Under the pieces are notes generated by a model. The model made no database searches. It saw only the letters and a list, made by a program, of their open reading frames with translations, and was not told where the DNA came from. From a virus, in the IMG/VR virus record IMGVR_UViG_3300021961_000042, positions 1 to 64,000 of that record: a stretch of DNA of 64,000 nt. The stretch is one strand, 5' to 3'. This document shows positions 34,245 through 42,900 of this stretch, one piece after another; positions within the stretch are counted from its first letter, which is position 1; each line of letters opens with the position of its first letter. The position numbers and the translations under genes were made by a program.

Positions 34245-36104
34245 ATGGATATTTCGCAAAAAATATTAAGTGACATTACTGTCTTTATGAAATACGCTAA
34301 GTTTCAACCTGAATTAAACAGGAGAGAGACTTGGGAAGAGTTGGTTACTCGTAACAAAGAAATGCACCAAAGAAAGTACCCTCACATCAAAGATGAGATA
34401 GAAGAGGTATATAAAATGGTGTACGACAAGAAAGTTTTACCATCTATGAGATCATTACAATTTGGTGGAAAACCAATTGAAATCTCACCAAACAGAGTCT
34501 ACAATTGTGCATACATGCCAATTGATCACGTAGATGCATTTTCTGAAACAATGTTTTTACTTTTAGGTGGAACAGGAGTTGGATACTCAGTTCAAAAACA
34601 CCACGTTGAAAAACTACCAGAAATAAAAAAACCAAATGCCGAAAGAACAAGACGCTACCTTATTGGTGACTCTATTGAAGGATGGGCAGATGCCATTAAA
34701 GTATTAATGGAATCATATTTAGGTTACAAATCATCAACACCTGTATTTGATTTTTCAGATATTAGACAAAAAGGTGCAATGCTTGTGACATCAGGAGGTA
34801 AGGCTCCTGGACCTCAACCACTAAAAGATTGTATCCACCACATTACAAAAGTTTTGGATAACAAAAAAGATGGTGAAAGACTATCACCTATTGAAACTCA
34901 TGATATTGTTTGTCACATTGCAGATGCCGTTTTAGCTGGTGGTATCAGAAGGGCGGCACTTATCTCTTTATTTAGTGCTGATGATGAAGAAATGATTTCT
35001 TGTAAGTCAGGAAGTTGGTGGGAACAAAACGCACAAAGAGGTAGAGCAAATAACTCAGCAGTACTTCTTCGTCACAAAATCACAAAAGAATTCTTTATGG
35101 ATTTGTGGAAACGTATTGAATTATCAGGGGCAGGTGAACCAGGAATTTATCTATCAAACGACAAAGATTGGGGAACAAATCCATGTTGTGAAATCGCACT
35201 ACGACCCTTCCAATTCTGTAACTTATGTGAGGTAAATGCTTCTGACATAGAATCACAAGAAGACTTTGATAAAAGAGTTAGAGCTGCAGCTTTTATTGGA
35301 ACATTACAAGCAGGTTACACTGACTTCCATTATCTAAGAGATATTTGGAAAAGAACGACTGAAAAAGATGCTCTTATTGGTGTTGGTATGACAGGTATCG
35401 GTTCAGGTGTTGTTTTAGGTTATGATATGAAAAAAGCAGCTAAAGCAGTTAAAGAAGAAAACGAAAGAGTAGCTGCGTTGATTAAAATTAACAAATCTGC
35501 AAGAACTACTACGGTTAAACCATCAGGAACATCATCTTTAGTGTTAGGAACATCATCAGGAATTCACGCTTGGCATAATGACTACTATTTAAGAAGAATC
35601 CGTGTTGGGAAAAATGAATCAATATATTCTTACTTAGCAATTAATCACCCTGAGTTGATTGAAGATGAATATTTTAGACCACACGATACTGCGGTAATTA
35701 CTATTCCACAAAGAGCACCTGAAGGTTCTATTGTTAGACATGAATCGGTATTTCAGATGTTAGAAAGAGTTAAAAAAGTTTCACAAGAATGGATTAAACC
35801 TGGACATAGAAACGGACAAAATACTCACAACGTATCTGCTACAGTTTCAATTAAAGAAGATGAGTGGGAATTAGTTGGTGATTGGATGTGGAATAATAGA
35901 GATTTCTATAACGGACTTTCTGTTTTACCATACAACGGAGGAACATATACTCAAGCACCTTTTGAAGATTGTACAAAAGAAGATTTTGAAAGATTAGTTA
36001 AATCATTAACAGATGTTGATCTTACAAAAGTAATTGAGTTACAAGATAACACCGACCTTAGAGGTGAAGCCGCTTGTGCAGGTGGGGCTTGTGAAATCGT
36101 GTAA
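34245..36104 (+). CDS. nrdJ: Class II (adenosylcobalamin-dependent) ribonucleotide reductase, monomeric type
   Basis: Reduces ribonucleoside triphosphates to deoxy forms for phage DNA synthesis. The 619 residues match the monomeric B12-dependent reductase (RTPR) type. VYNCAYMPID holds the first redox cysteine and FLLLGGTGVGYSV is conserved. The active-site loop is NPCCEIALRPFQFCNLCEVN, with the radical cysteine and the second redox cysteine. TVKPSGTSSLVLGTSSGIH is the phosphate-binding region, and the C-terminal CAGGACEIV is the swinging cysteine pair. No ATP-cone is present. It is shorter than the ~740-residue Lactobacillus enzyme. T4 itself uses class Ia NrdAB. No separate small-subunit gene is seen nearby. 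A perfect terminator follows. Confidence 0.92.
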   Translation: MDISQKILSDITVFMKYAKFQPELNRRETWEELVTRNKEMHQRKYPHIKDEIEEVYKMVYDKKVLPSMRSLQFGGKPIEISPNRVYNCAYMPIDHVDAFSETMFLLLGGTGVGYSVQKHHVEKLPEIKKPNAERTRRYLIGDSIEGWADAIKVLMESYLGYKSSTPVFDFSDIRQKGAMLVTSGGKAPGPQPLKDCIHHITKVLDNKKDGERLSPIETHDIVCHIADAVLAGGIRRAALISLFSADDEEMISCKSGSWWEQNAQRGRANNSAVLLRHKITKEFFMDLWKRIELSGAGEPGIYLSNDKDWGTNPCCEIALRPFQFCNLCEVNASDIESQEDFDKRVRAAAFIGTLQAGYTDFHYLRDIWKRTTEKDALIGVGMTGIGSGVVLGYDMKKAAKAVKEENERVAALIKINKSARTTTVKPSGTSSLVLGTSSGIHAWHNDYYLRRIRVGKNESIYSYLAINHPELIEDEYFRPHDTAVITIPQRAPEGSIVRHESVFQMLERVKKVSQEWIKPGHRNGQNTHNVSATVSIKEDEWELVGDWMWNNRDFYNGLSVLPYNGGTYTQAPFEDCTKEDFERLVKSLTDVDLTKVIELQDNTDLRGEAACAGGACEIV

Positions 36105-36132
36105 TCATGAAAGTACAATGGGGTAATAATAT

Positions 36133-36166
36133 AACGCTAACATACCAAGTTTTGTTAGCGTTTTAT
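36133..36166 (+). terminator. Intrinsic terminator after ribonucleotide reductase
   Basis: Perfect 10-bp stem AACGCTAACA (36133-36142) / TGTTAGCGTT (36153-36162), 10-nt loop, short T-run. It lies between the reductase and the cysteine-rich small gene. Confidence 0.85.
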
Positions 36167-36188
36167 AATCTTAGAAAGAATAATTAAA

Positions 36189-36419
36189 ATGAATGTCGGA
36201 GCATCAAAAGATTGGGTACAACAATTATATGTAAGAGAGTTTGGACCAAAATTACAACCAACAGATTTTTATTGGAGTGATGGTAAAATGGTCATGACAG
36301 AAGAATACCACAAAAGAAGAGGTAGGTGTTGCGGTAATGGTTGTTTACATTGTCCATACGAACCAAGACACGAAAGAGGAAATACAAATCTACAAGAAAA
36401 ATCACTGAGTAATCGGTGA
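36189..36419 (+). CDS. Cysteine-rich small protein, DUF5522-like (CCGNGCLHCPY motif)
   Basis: A 76-residue protein. A short aromatic N-terminal region (FYWSDGKMVMTEEYHKRRG) leads into RCCGNGCLHCPYEP, the signature of a small family found across bacteria and in some eukaryotes (called DUF5522 to my knowledge). Four cysteines and a histidine could bind a metal or an iron-sulfur cluster. The biochemical role of the family is unknown to me. It sits just after the class II reductase but beyond a terminator, so cotranscription is doubtful. The last codons and stop lie inside a hairpin terminator. Confidence 0.75.
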   Translation: MNVGASKDWVQQLYVREFGPKLQPTDFYWSDGKMVMTEEYHKRRGRCCGNGCLHCPYEPRHERGNTNLQEKSLSNR

Positions 36420-36425
36420 TTTTTA
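36397..36425 (+). terminator. Terminator overlapping the end of the cysteine-rich gene
   Basis: Perfect 9-bp stem AAAAATCAC (36397-36405) / GTGATTTTT (36416-36424) with a 10-nt loop. The TGA stop at 36417-36419 is part of the stem. An AT-only tract follows (36421-36450). Confidence 0.8.
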
Positions 36426-36445
36426 TATATATATAAATATATATA

Positions 36446-36457
36446 TATTTATTGTAT
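36446..36457 (+). promoter_or_regulatory. Putative late promoter element
   Basis: TATTTATTGTAT, 2 nt before the ATG at 36460, following the terminator directly. Confidence 0.5.
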
Positions 36458-36459
36458 GT

Positions 36460-37542
36460 ATGAAAAAATTATTTATAAGTGAAAATGAAAAAAAAAATAT
36501 ACTTGAAATGTATGTTAAATTTAACAAACAAAAGGTATTATTAGAAGGGTTAGATTTTTCTAAACCATTAATAACTCTAAATAAAACAAATTCTAAAGAT
36601 AACCCTAACGAGTATATAGTTAACGGTTTCATAAGTTTTGATGTTACAAAAAGTGAAATCACTATTAATAAAGCTATACAAAAAATTAAAGAGGATTTAG
36701 ACAAGCAGGAGTTAGAAATAACTAACTTGTTAAATGTTACAGTTTATGGAGGTGCTAGTAATTATGTTGACGGACCGATGAATGCCGATTATAAAAATAC
36801 AGATGCGAATGATCCTTTCAAAATAGAAAAAGTTACAAATAAATACGAAGGGCTATCAGGTGAAAAAAACAAAGAAAAAAATTTAGAGTATGCAAAAAAT
36901 AGGGCAAATTCTTTAAAAGATGTTTTAATTAAAGAATTTCCATCTAGTAATGTTATAGTACAAACGTATTCTAGAATCATGGATACGGGTGGTAAAATAG
37001 ACGAAAAAAGAGATACTAAATTATACCCAATACCTGGACAACAAGCAACATTCAAAATAAAATTCAATACTAAAAAAAAAGAAAAACAAATCCCCCCTTT
37101 TGATGCTAATGAAAAATTTAAACAAACAGAATCAAATAGAACTAGTATGGATTCATCATACTATGGATCTAAAACTGTAAAAATAAATAATACTAATATA
37201 TTAATGTGTAAAATTTTGACAAATAATGACACATTAGGATTAAAAACAGATTTATCTGACATTGGGTTAAACCCATTCCAAGCTGAAATTAAATTTGATA
37301 AAACAATAAACAAATATAGGATAACTAATAAATCAGGAAAACAATTTACTAAAATGCAATGGGTTTGGATTTATTGGTATTTAATTAATGAAGAAAACGC
37401 TAATATGAATTGTAAGGCTTTAGATTATGTTGTTTTACCTTCATGGATCAAAACAATTAGTTTGGATAAGGTTACATTTGGTGCTATGAGTAAAGAATAT
37501 GAGTTTGTTCACGATAAAACAAAACACAATTTAGTAAAATAG
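36460..37542 (+). CDS. Unknown protein with propeptide-like N-terminus and OmpA-like region
   Basis: A 360-residue protein. Residues 1-30 (KLFISENEKKNILEMYVKFN, then KQKVLLEG) form a charged helix ending in L-L-E-G, the same kind of site as in other putative capsid-targeted proteins here. Residues ~45-205 contain a beta strand with VTVYGGASNYVDGP, then NLEYAKNRANSLKDVLIKEF and VIVQTYSRIMDTGG, a layout reminiscent of OmpA-type peptidoglycan-binding domains. The C-terminal ~110 residues are a different compact domain with KMQWVWIYWYLINEENAN. It may be a virion protein that contacts the host cell wall or travels in the head; neither is proven. It lies between the replication cluster and the wedge genes. 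Confidence 0.65.
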   Translation: MKKLFISENEKKNILEMYVKFNKQKVLLEGLDFSKPLITLNKTNSKDNPNEYIVNGFISFDVTKSEITINKAIQKIKEDLDKQELEITNLLNVTVYGGASNYVDGPMNADYKNTDANDPFKIEKVTNKYEGLSGEKNKEKNLEYAKNRANSLKDVLIKEFPSSNVIVQTYSRIMDTGGKIDEKRDTKLYPIPGQQATFKIKFNTKKKEKQIPPFDANEKFKQTESNRTSMDSSYYGSKTVKINNTNILMCKILTNNDTLGLKTDLSDIGLNPFQAEIKFDKTINKYRITNKSGKQFTKMQWVWIYWYLINEENANMNCKALDYVVLPSWIKTISLDKVTFGAMSKEYEFVHDKTKHNLVK

Positions 37543-37575
37543 TTTTTACCATATAATGCAAATTATGTTTTGTTA

Positions 37576-37587
37576 TATTTATTATAT
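37576..37587 (+). promoter_or_regulatory. Putative late promoter element, baseplate wedge operon
   Basis: TATTTATTATAT, directly abutting the ATG at 37588. Confidence 0.5.
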
Positions 37588-38049
37588 ATGGCAAATGGTA
37601 TAACATACGGTATAAATTTTCCTTTTAGACAAAGTATAACAGGAAAATATCTTTCATTATCAGAACAAACGGATGAGGAAATAAGAAGTAATTTGATTCA
37701 TTTATTATTAACAAGAAAAGGTTATAGGTATTACCTACCTGATTTTGGTACTAGACTCTATGAATATATTTTTGAACCACTTGACGGGGAAACATTTGAA
37801 GCAATTAAAAATGAAATACAACAAAGTGTTTCTGAATACATTCCAAATTTAACTATACAAAATATATCAATAGAACCGTATATTAAAGATGAAAATAGTA
37901 TCGAAAGAATTGAATCACAAGAATTTAACGACGAGATTTATAGATTACCTGGTGCTAATACCGAAGAATACACGGCAAAAGTTAAAATAGAGTATACAAA
38001 TGAAAGTAACCCATTTGGTTCTAGAGAATTTGTAATAATTAATATTTAA
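37588..38049 (+). CDS. 25: Baseplate wedge protein gp25
   Basis: A 153-residue protein of the gp25/GpW family. It has the diagnostic NLIHLLLTRKGYRYYLPDFG segment followed by TRLYEYIFEPLDGETFEAIK, which corresponds to the conserved 'EPR' core that clamps sheath and wedge together. T4 gp25 has 132 residues. A start 18 nt upstream would add the unlikely MLYLLY; the ATG at 37588 gives MANGITYGINFPF and directly follows the AT-rich element. It is followed after 6 nt by gp6, the same pairing as in T4. Confidence 0.92.
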   Translation: MANGITYGINFPFRQSITGKYLSLSEQTDEEIRSNLIHLLLTRKGYRYYLPDFGTRLYEYIFEPLDGETFEAIKNEIQQSVSEYIPNLTIQNISIEPYIKDENSIERIESQEFNDEIYRLPGANTEEYTAKVKIEYTNESNPFGSREFVIINI

Positions 38050-38055
38050 TGTTAT

Positions 38056-39894
38056 ATGGCAAATAATAAAATTTCATACACAAATAGAGATTTTGTAAGT
38101 TTAAGAGAAGACTTATTAAATTATACACAACAATATTACCCTGAATTAATACAAAATTTTAATGACGCTTCTCTTTTTTCTGTGTTCATGGATTTAAATG
38201 CCGCTATAGGTGATAATTTACATTACCATATCGATAGAAGTGTTCAAGAAACAGTATTACAGTTTGCACAACAAAGATCTTCAGTATTTAATATCGCTAG
38301 AACCTACGGGCTTAAAATACCGGGATATAGACCATCTGTTGCGATTGTTAATATTTCTATTACTGTCCCACCATTTGGGGACGCACCCGATTCAAGATAT
38401 TTAGGCATATTAAGAGCAGGGTCACAATTTCAAGGAGGAGGTCAGATTTTTGAATTAGTTAATGACGTTGATTTTTCAACACAATTTAATAATGAAGGTT
38501 TTATTAATAGAACGGTTAGGCCAACATTTGATCAGAATAACACTATAATTAATTACGTAATAACAAAACAAGAGGTTGTTGTAAATGGGGCAACAAAAGT
38601 TTTTAAAAAAGTTATTAATCCACAAGACGTGGTTCCTTTTTTTAGTTTCTTTTTACCTGAAAGGAACGTTTTAGGGGTTACCTCAATAATACAAAAAGAC
38701 GGAACCCAATACCAAACAACACCAACATTTTCTGAGTTTTCAACATCAACAAATAAATGGTATGAGGTAGACTCATTAGTTGAAGATACCATTTTTGTTG
38801 AAGACCCAACAAAACCAACAGATAATGCCGGAGTAAAAGTAGGGAAATATATAAAAACTCAAAATAGATTTATAAGCGAATATACGCCTGAAGGGTTTTT
38901 AAAGTTACAATTTGGTGGAGGAACAACAACACCTGAACAACAATTAAACAATTTTACAAATACAGGTATAAAATTAAACTTAGCAAATTACCAAAATAAT
39001 ATTGGATTAGGTTTAACGGTAATACCAAACACAACATTATTTATACAATATAGAATCGGTGGAGGTCTTTCTTCAAATATAGGGGTAGGGGCAATAAATC
39101 AATTAGGTCAAATTGATTTTAGTGTTAATGGGCCATCACAACAAATTAATACAAATGTTCTACAATCATTAACCGTAAATAATGTTACTGCGGCGATAGG
39201 CGGCGCTAATCAACCCAGTGTTAATGAAGTAAGAAACATGGTTTCATTTAATTTTGCGGCACAAAGAAGAGCGGTCACAATTAATGATTATAAATCTCTT
39301 ATAGAAACTATGCCTGGAAAATTTGGTGCACCTGCAAAGGTTCAAATAAGTGAATTTAATAATAAAATATCTGTTAAAGTTTTATCATACGACGTTTCAG
39401 GCGCATTAACACAAACAGTATCAAATAATTTAATTTCAAATTTAGCGACATACCTATCAAGATATAGGATGATTAATGATTATATTTCTGTAGAAGTGGC
39501 GAAAGTTATTGATTTAGAGTTTGAATTTTTTGTAGTTTTGGATTCGCCAGGTAGCCAATCTCAAGTAATAACTGAAATTATTAATACTACTTCAAACTTT
39601 ATGAATCCAGCAAATAGAGATTTGGGACAGAATGTTAATATATCCGATCTTAATAAACAAATACAAGATATTGCAGGTGTTAATACATTAAGTGAAGTTA
39701 AAGTATATAATAAAGTTGGTGGTCAATATTCATCATCAGAAACATCACAGTCTTACGAAAATACAACAACAAAACAGATACGATTAATTAATAATACGAT
39801 ATTTGCCGAACCCGATCAAATATATCAAATAAGATTCCCAAATAAGGACATTAAAGTAAGTGTCTTAAATCTAAGTACCGTTGACTTCGGTTAA
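38056..39894 (+). CDS. 6: Baseplate wedge protein gp6 (baseplate J family)
   Basis: A 612-residue wedge protein, close to T4 gp6 (660). The N-terminal ISYTNRDFVSLREDLLNYTQ and the DASLFSVFMDLNAAIGDNLH segment are classic for gp6-like wedge subunits, which dimerise to form the inner baseplate ring. The middle part includes YGLKIPGYRPSVAIVNISIT and a beta-rich region. NMVSFNFAAQRRAVTINDYK and the following YDVSGAL region are the conserved baseplate-J core. Directly downstream of gp25 (6 nt). A weak hairpin (39907-39924) follows the stop. Confidence 0.93.
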   Translation: MANNKISYTNRDFVSLREDLLNYTQQYYPELIQNFNDASLFSVFMDLNAAIGDNLHYHIDRSVQETVLQFAQQRSSVFNIARTYGLKIPGYRPSVAIVNISITVPPFGDAPDSRYLGILRAGSQFQGGGQIFELVNDVDFSTQFNNEGFINRTVRPTFDQNNTIINYVITKQEVVVNGATKVFKKVINPQDVVPFFSFFLPERNVLGVTSIIQKDGTQYQTTPTFSEFSTSTNKWYEVDSLVEDTIFVEDPTKPTDNAGVKVGKYIKTQNRFISEYTPEGFLKLQFGGGTTTPEQQLNNFTNTGIKLNLANYQNNIGLGLTVIPNTTLFIQYRIGGGLSSNIGVGAINQLGQIDFSVNGPSQQINTNVLQSLTVNNVTAAIGGANQPSVNEVRNMVSFNFAAQRRAVTINDYKSLIETMPGKFGAPAKVQISEFNNKISVKVLSYDVSGALTQTVSNNLISNLATYLSRYRMINDYISVEVAKVIDLEFEFFVVLDSPGSQSQVITEIINTTSNFMNPANRDLGQNVNISDLNKQIQDIAGVNTLSEVKVYNKVGGQYSSSETSQSYENTTTKQIRLINNTIFAEPDQIYQIRFPNKDIKVSVLNLSTVDFG

Positions 39895-39906
39895 ATTATT
39901 TATTTT

Positions 39907-39924
39907 GATAAGTTATGACTTATC
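39907..39924 (+). terminator. Weak hairpin after gp6, possible terminator
   Basis: 7-bp stem GATAAGT / ACTTATC with a TATG loop. AT-rich flanks extend the pairing with mismatches. No clean T-run follows. Confidence 0.35.
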
Positions 39925-39943
39925 TTAAAATTGATAAAATAAC

Positions 39944-39951
39944 TATTTATC
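39944..39951 (+). promoter_or_regulatory. Possible late promoter element before giant peripheral virion gene
   Basis: TATTTATC, 13 nt before the ATG at 39965. Confidence 0.4.
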
Positions 39952-39964
39952 AACAAAGGTAATA

Positions 39965-42900
39965 ATGGGAAAAAGCTATAGATTCAGAACCACACCAGGG
40001 AAAGATAAAAATATAAGAATGAATATCGAACAAGATTTTGATTTCATTGAGATTTTATCTTTAAAACTAAAACAATCAGATGTTTATACAAGATTTTGTG
40101 CTGATTACGGTGTAGTAACAGGTAGAGTTGTGGCTAACGGTGGTTATGGCGTACCTAATGTTGCTGTTTCTGTTTTTGTCCCATTAACCCAAGAAGACGA
40201 GAACGATGTTGTAATATCAGCACTTTACCCATATAAAAGAGTTGATCAAAAAAATGAGGATGGATATAGATATAATCTTTTACCTTACGAAAAAGAATAT
40301 GGTGGACATACACCGACAGGTACTTTTCCTAGTAGAGAAGATGTGTTAACAAGACAAGAAGTATTAGAGGTATATGAAAAATATTACAAATATACTGTAA
40401 GAACTAACGATAGTGGAGATTTTATGATTGTTGGAGTTCCTTTGGGTATTCAAACTGTTATAATGGACATGGACATATCCAACATAGGGTGCTTCTCTCA
40501 AAGACCATCAGATTTGATTAGAATGGGTATGGGTGTTGAATCACAATTTGCCGGAACACAATTTAGATCATCTTCAGACTTAGATTCACTTCCTCAAATA
40601 ATCAACTCAAAAAAAGATGTTGACGTTGCTTCTTTTTGGGGTGAAGGTGATATATGTAATGTAGGTATAACAAGAGTAGATTTTGATTTAAGAGATTTAG
40701 GGATTGTAATTGAACCACAAGCAATTTTTATGGGATCATTATTTTCGGCAACTGAAGATGATGCCTTAGGTATAAATTGTAAACCTAAATTTGATACTGG
40801 TAATCTTTGTGATTTAGTAACAGGACCCGCTAAAATTTTAGCAATTAGACAAACAATTGAAAATGATAGTAATGGACTACCTGTATTAGAACAGCACCAA
40901 TTACCTGAAGGTGGTAATGTAGTTGATGATAATGGTACTTGGTTAGTTGAGCTACCTATGAATTTAGATTTTGTTTCTACAAATGAATTTGGAGAACAAG
41001 TATTATCAAACGACCCAACAGTCGGTATTCCAACAAAGGCAAAATATAGATTCAGAGTTCAGTATCAAAATGAAGGTGGAGTAAATGACGATGTAATAAG
41101 GCCTGATTATTTAATACCAAATATTAAAGAGTATGGTTGGAATTTATTTCCTGAACAAAAACCAGCAAACGACTTATTACAAAAACAAAGTTATGCGTTT
41201 AGTTTAGATTGGAACGAATATGGAGACACAGGAACAACAATAGGAAATCAAATGATTCAAGAAGCAATCAATTGTGAAGATAGGTTTTTTGAGTTTAATT
41301 TTAATAGAGTTTATACAATATCTGCTTTTTTAGATAGGTGGAAATGGGGTTTCAATAGAAGTAGACATTTAGGTATTAAAGAAATTACTGACAGGTCATG
41401 TACAACGACAACGAATAGATTTCCTGTAAATGATGGTGTTAGAAATTTTGATAGTTTATTTTTTGTATTCAATTTACTAATAACATTATTTACGGTTGTA
41501 TTTCCAATCATAATTATTATATGGCATTTTGTAGCTAGATTTTATCCAATAATAAGAAAAATATTAAATTTAATATTTGATATATTATTTGTTATCATAA
41601 TTGGAATTTGTAATGCATTAAATTGGGTTAGAAGAAAATTTAATTTAAGTGAATTAAATTGTCCTGATAGTAACCCAATTAGATTAGATGATAGGACATT
41701 TCCTAGATTATCATTACCTATGATGGGTTATCCTGATTGTGAGGCGTGTACTTGTGAAACATATGAAATGGCGCAGGATTTAAGCGACCCAATATATGCG
41801 GTTGAAAGAATAAATTATAGCGTTTTAATTGATAGTAATAGTGCTGGTGAATATACTTGGACAGAACTACAAGAATATCAAAAATTAATATCACCTGCAT
41901 ACTGTAATACATTTGATACTTGTGAAATTGACGAACAATCATTCTTTTTTGGAATAAACCAAGGATTTGCCGGATATAGTGGACCATATACACAATTATC
42001 AAAAACAAATGTAGTTGTTTGGCCAAAACAAGATAGTAGAGTCGGGGCTTTAGGTTATACACCAAATTGGTCACACATTTTAAATAAATTAAATTCAAGA
42101 GGTGCTTATTTTGAAAACGGTACTTTTATAAAAACCACCGTGAAAAATATAAATCCTCAAACAAACGTAGAACAACCATCAGAACCATTTTTAGACCTAC
42201 CATTAATATTAATTTGTGATGAAGGGACTTTACAACAACTAGGGGGTGCGGGACAGTTATTGACTTTTACAGATATTACAAAAATAAATGACCCAAATTT
42301 AACAGGAGCAACATTAAATCAATTTGGTACTTTAGGAGTTACTGGAACAACCTCAAATAATCAAAGTAATTTAATAACAATAAATGAAAGTTTTATAACA
42401 CCAGGTCTACAACTTTCAGCAGCAACCCTTCACCTCAAATTAACAGAACAAACTAAAGATTACAAGTTTCCTGCTGGTGTCGAATACTTTCAAATAATAA
42501 CAGGAGGAACCTTAAATCAATTTGAACAAATAGCAGATATATACTCACAGTATGGGGTATTAAGAAATTTTGTTTATGAAACAGGGATTAAATTTAGATG
42601 GGGTAATGGGTATTTCACTGCAGAAGATTGGGGTGGAAGGTTCAGTAACCAAGTGACATCAATAGACGTTGATTTAAATAATAATATAATAGTTGGAGGT
42701 CAATTTGAATATTACTCACAATCCACAACAAACTTCAATAATGGAAACTTAACGTCAGGTATAGTAAAACTAAGTAATAGTGATGGAAGTGTAGACGCCG
42801 ATTTTGGTAACGGATCGGGGTACGGTAGCTACGATAGTGGGTTTGGTACAGGTGTGGTTATGGCACTTGAAACCCAAAGTGATGGTAAAGTTGTTGTTGG

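Noticed and set aside
36421-36450. AT dinucleotide run as a possible replication origin
   Set aside because: It is explained by the tail of a terminator joined to a promoter-like element. No iterons or skew evidence can be seen.
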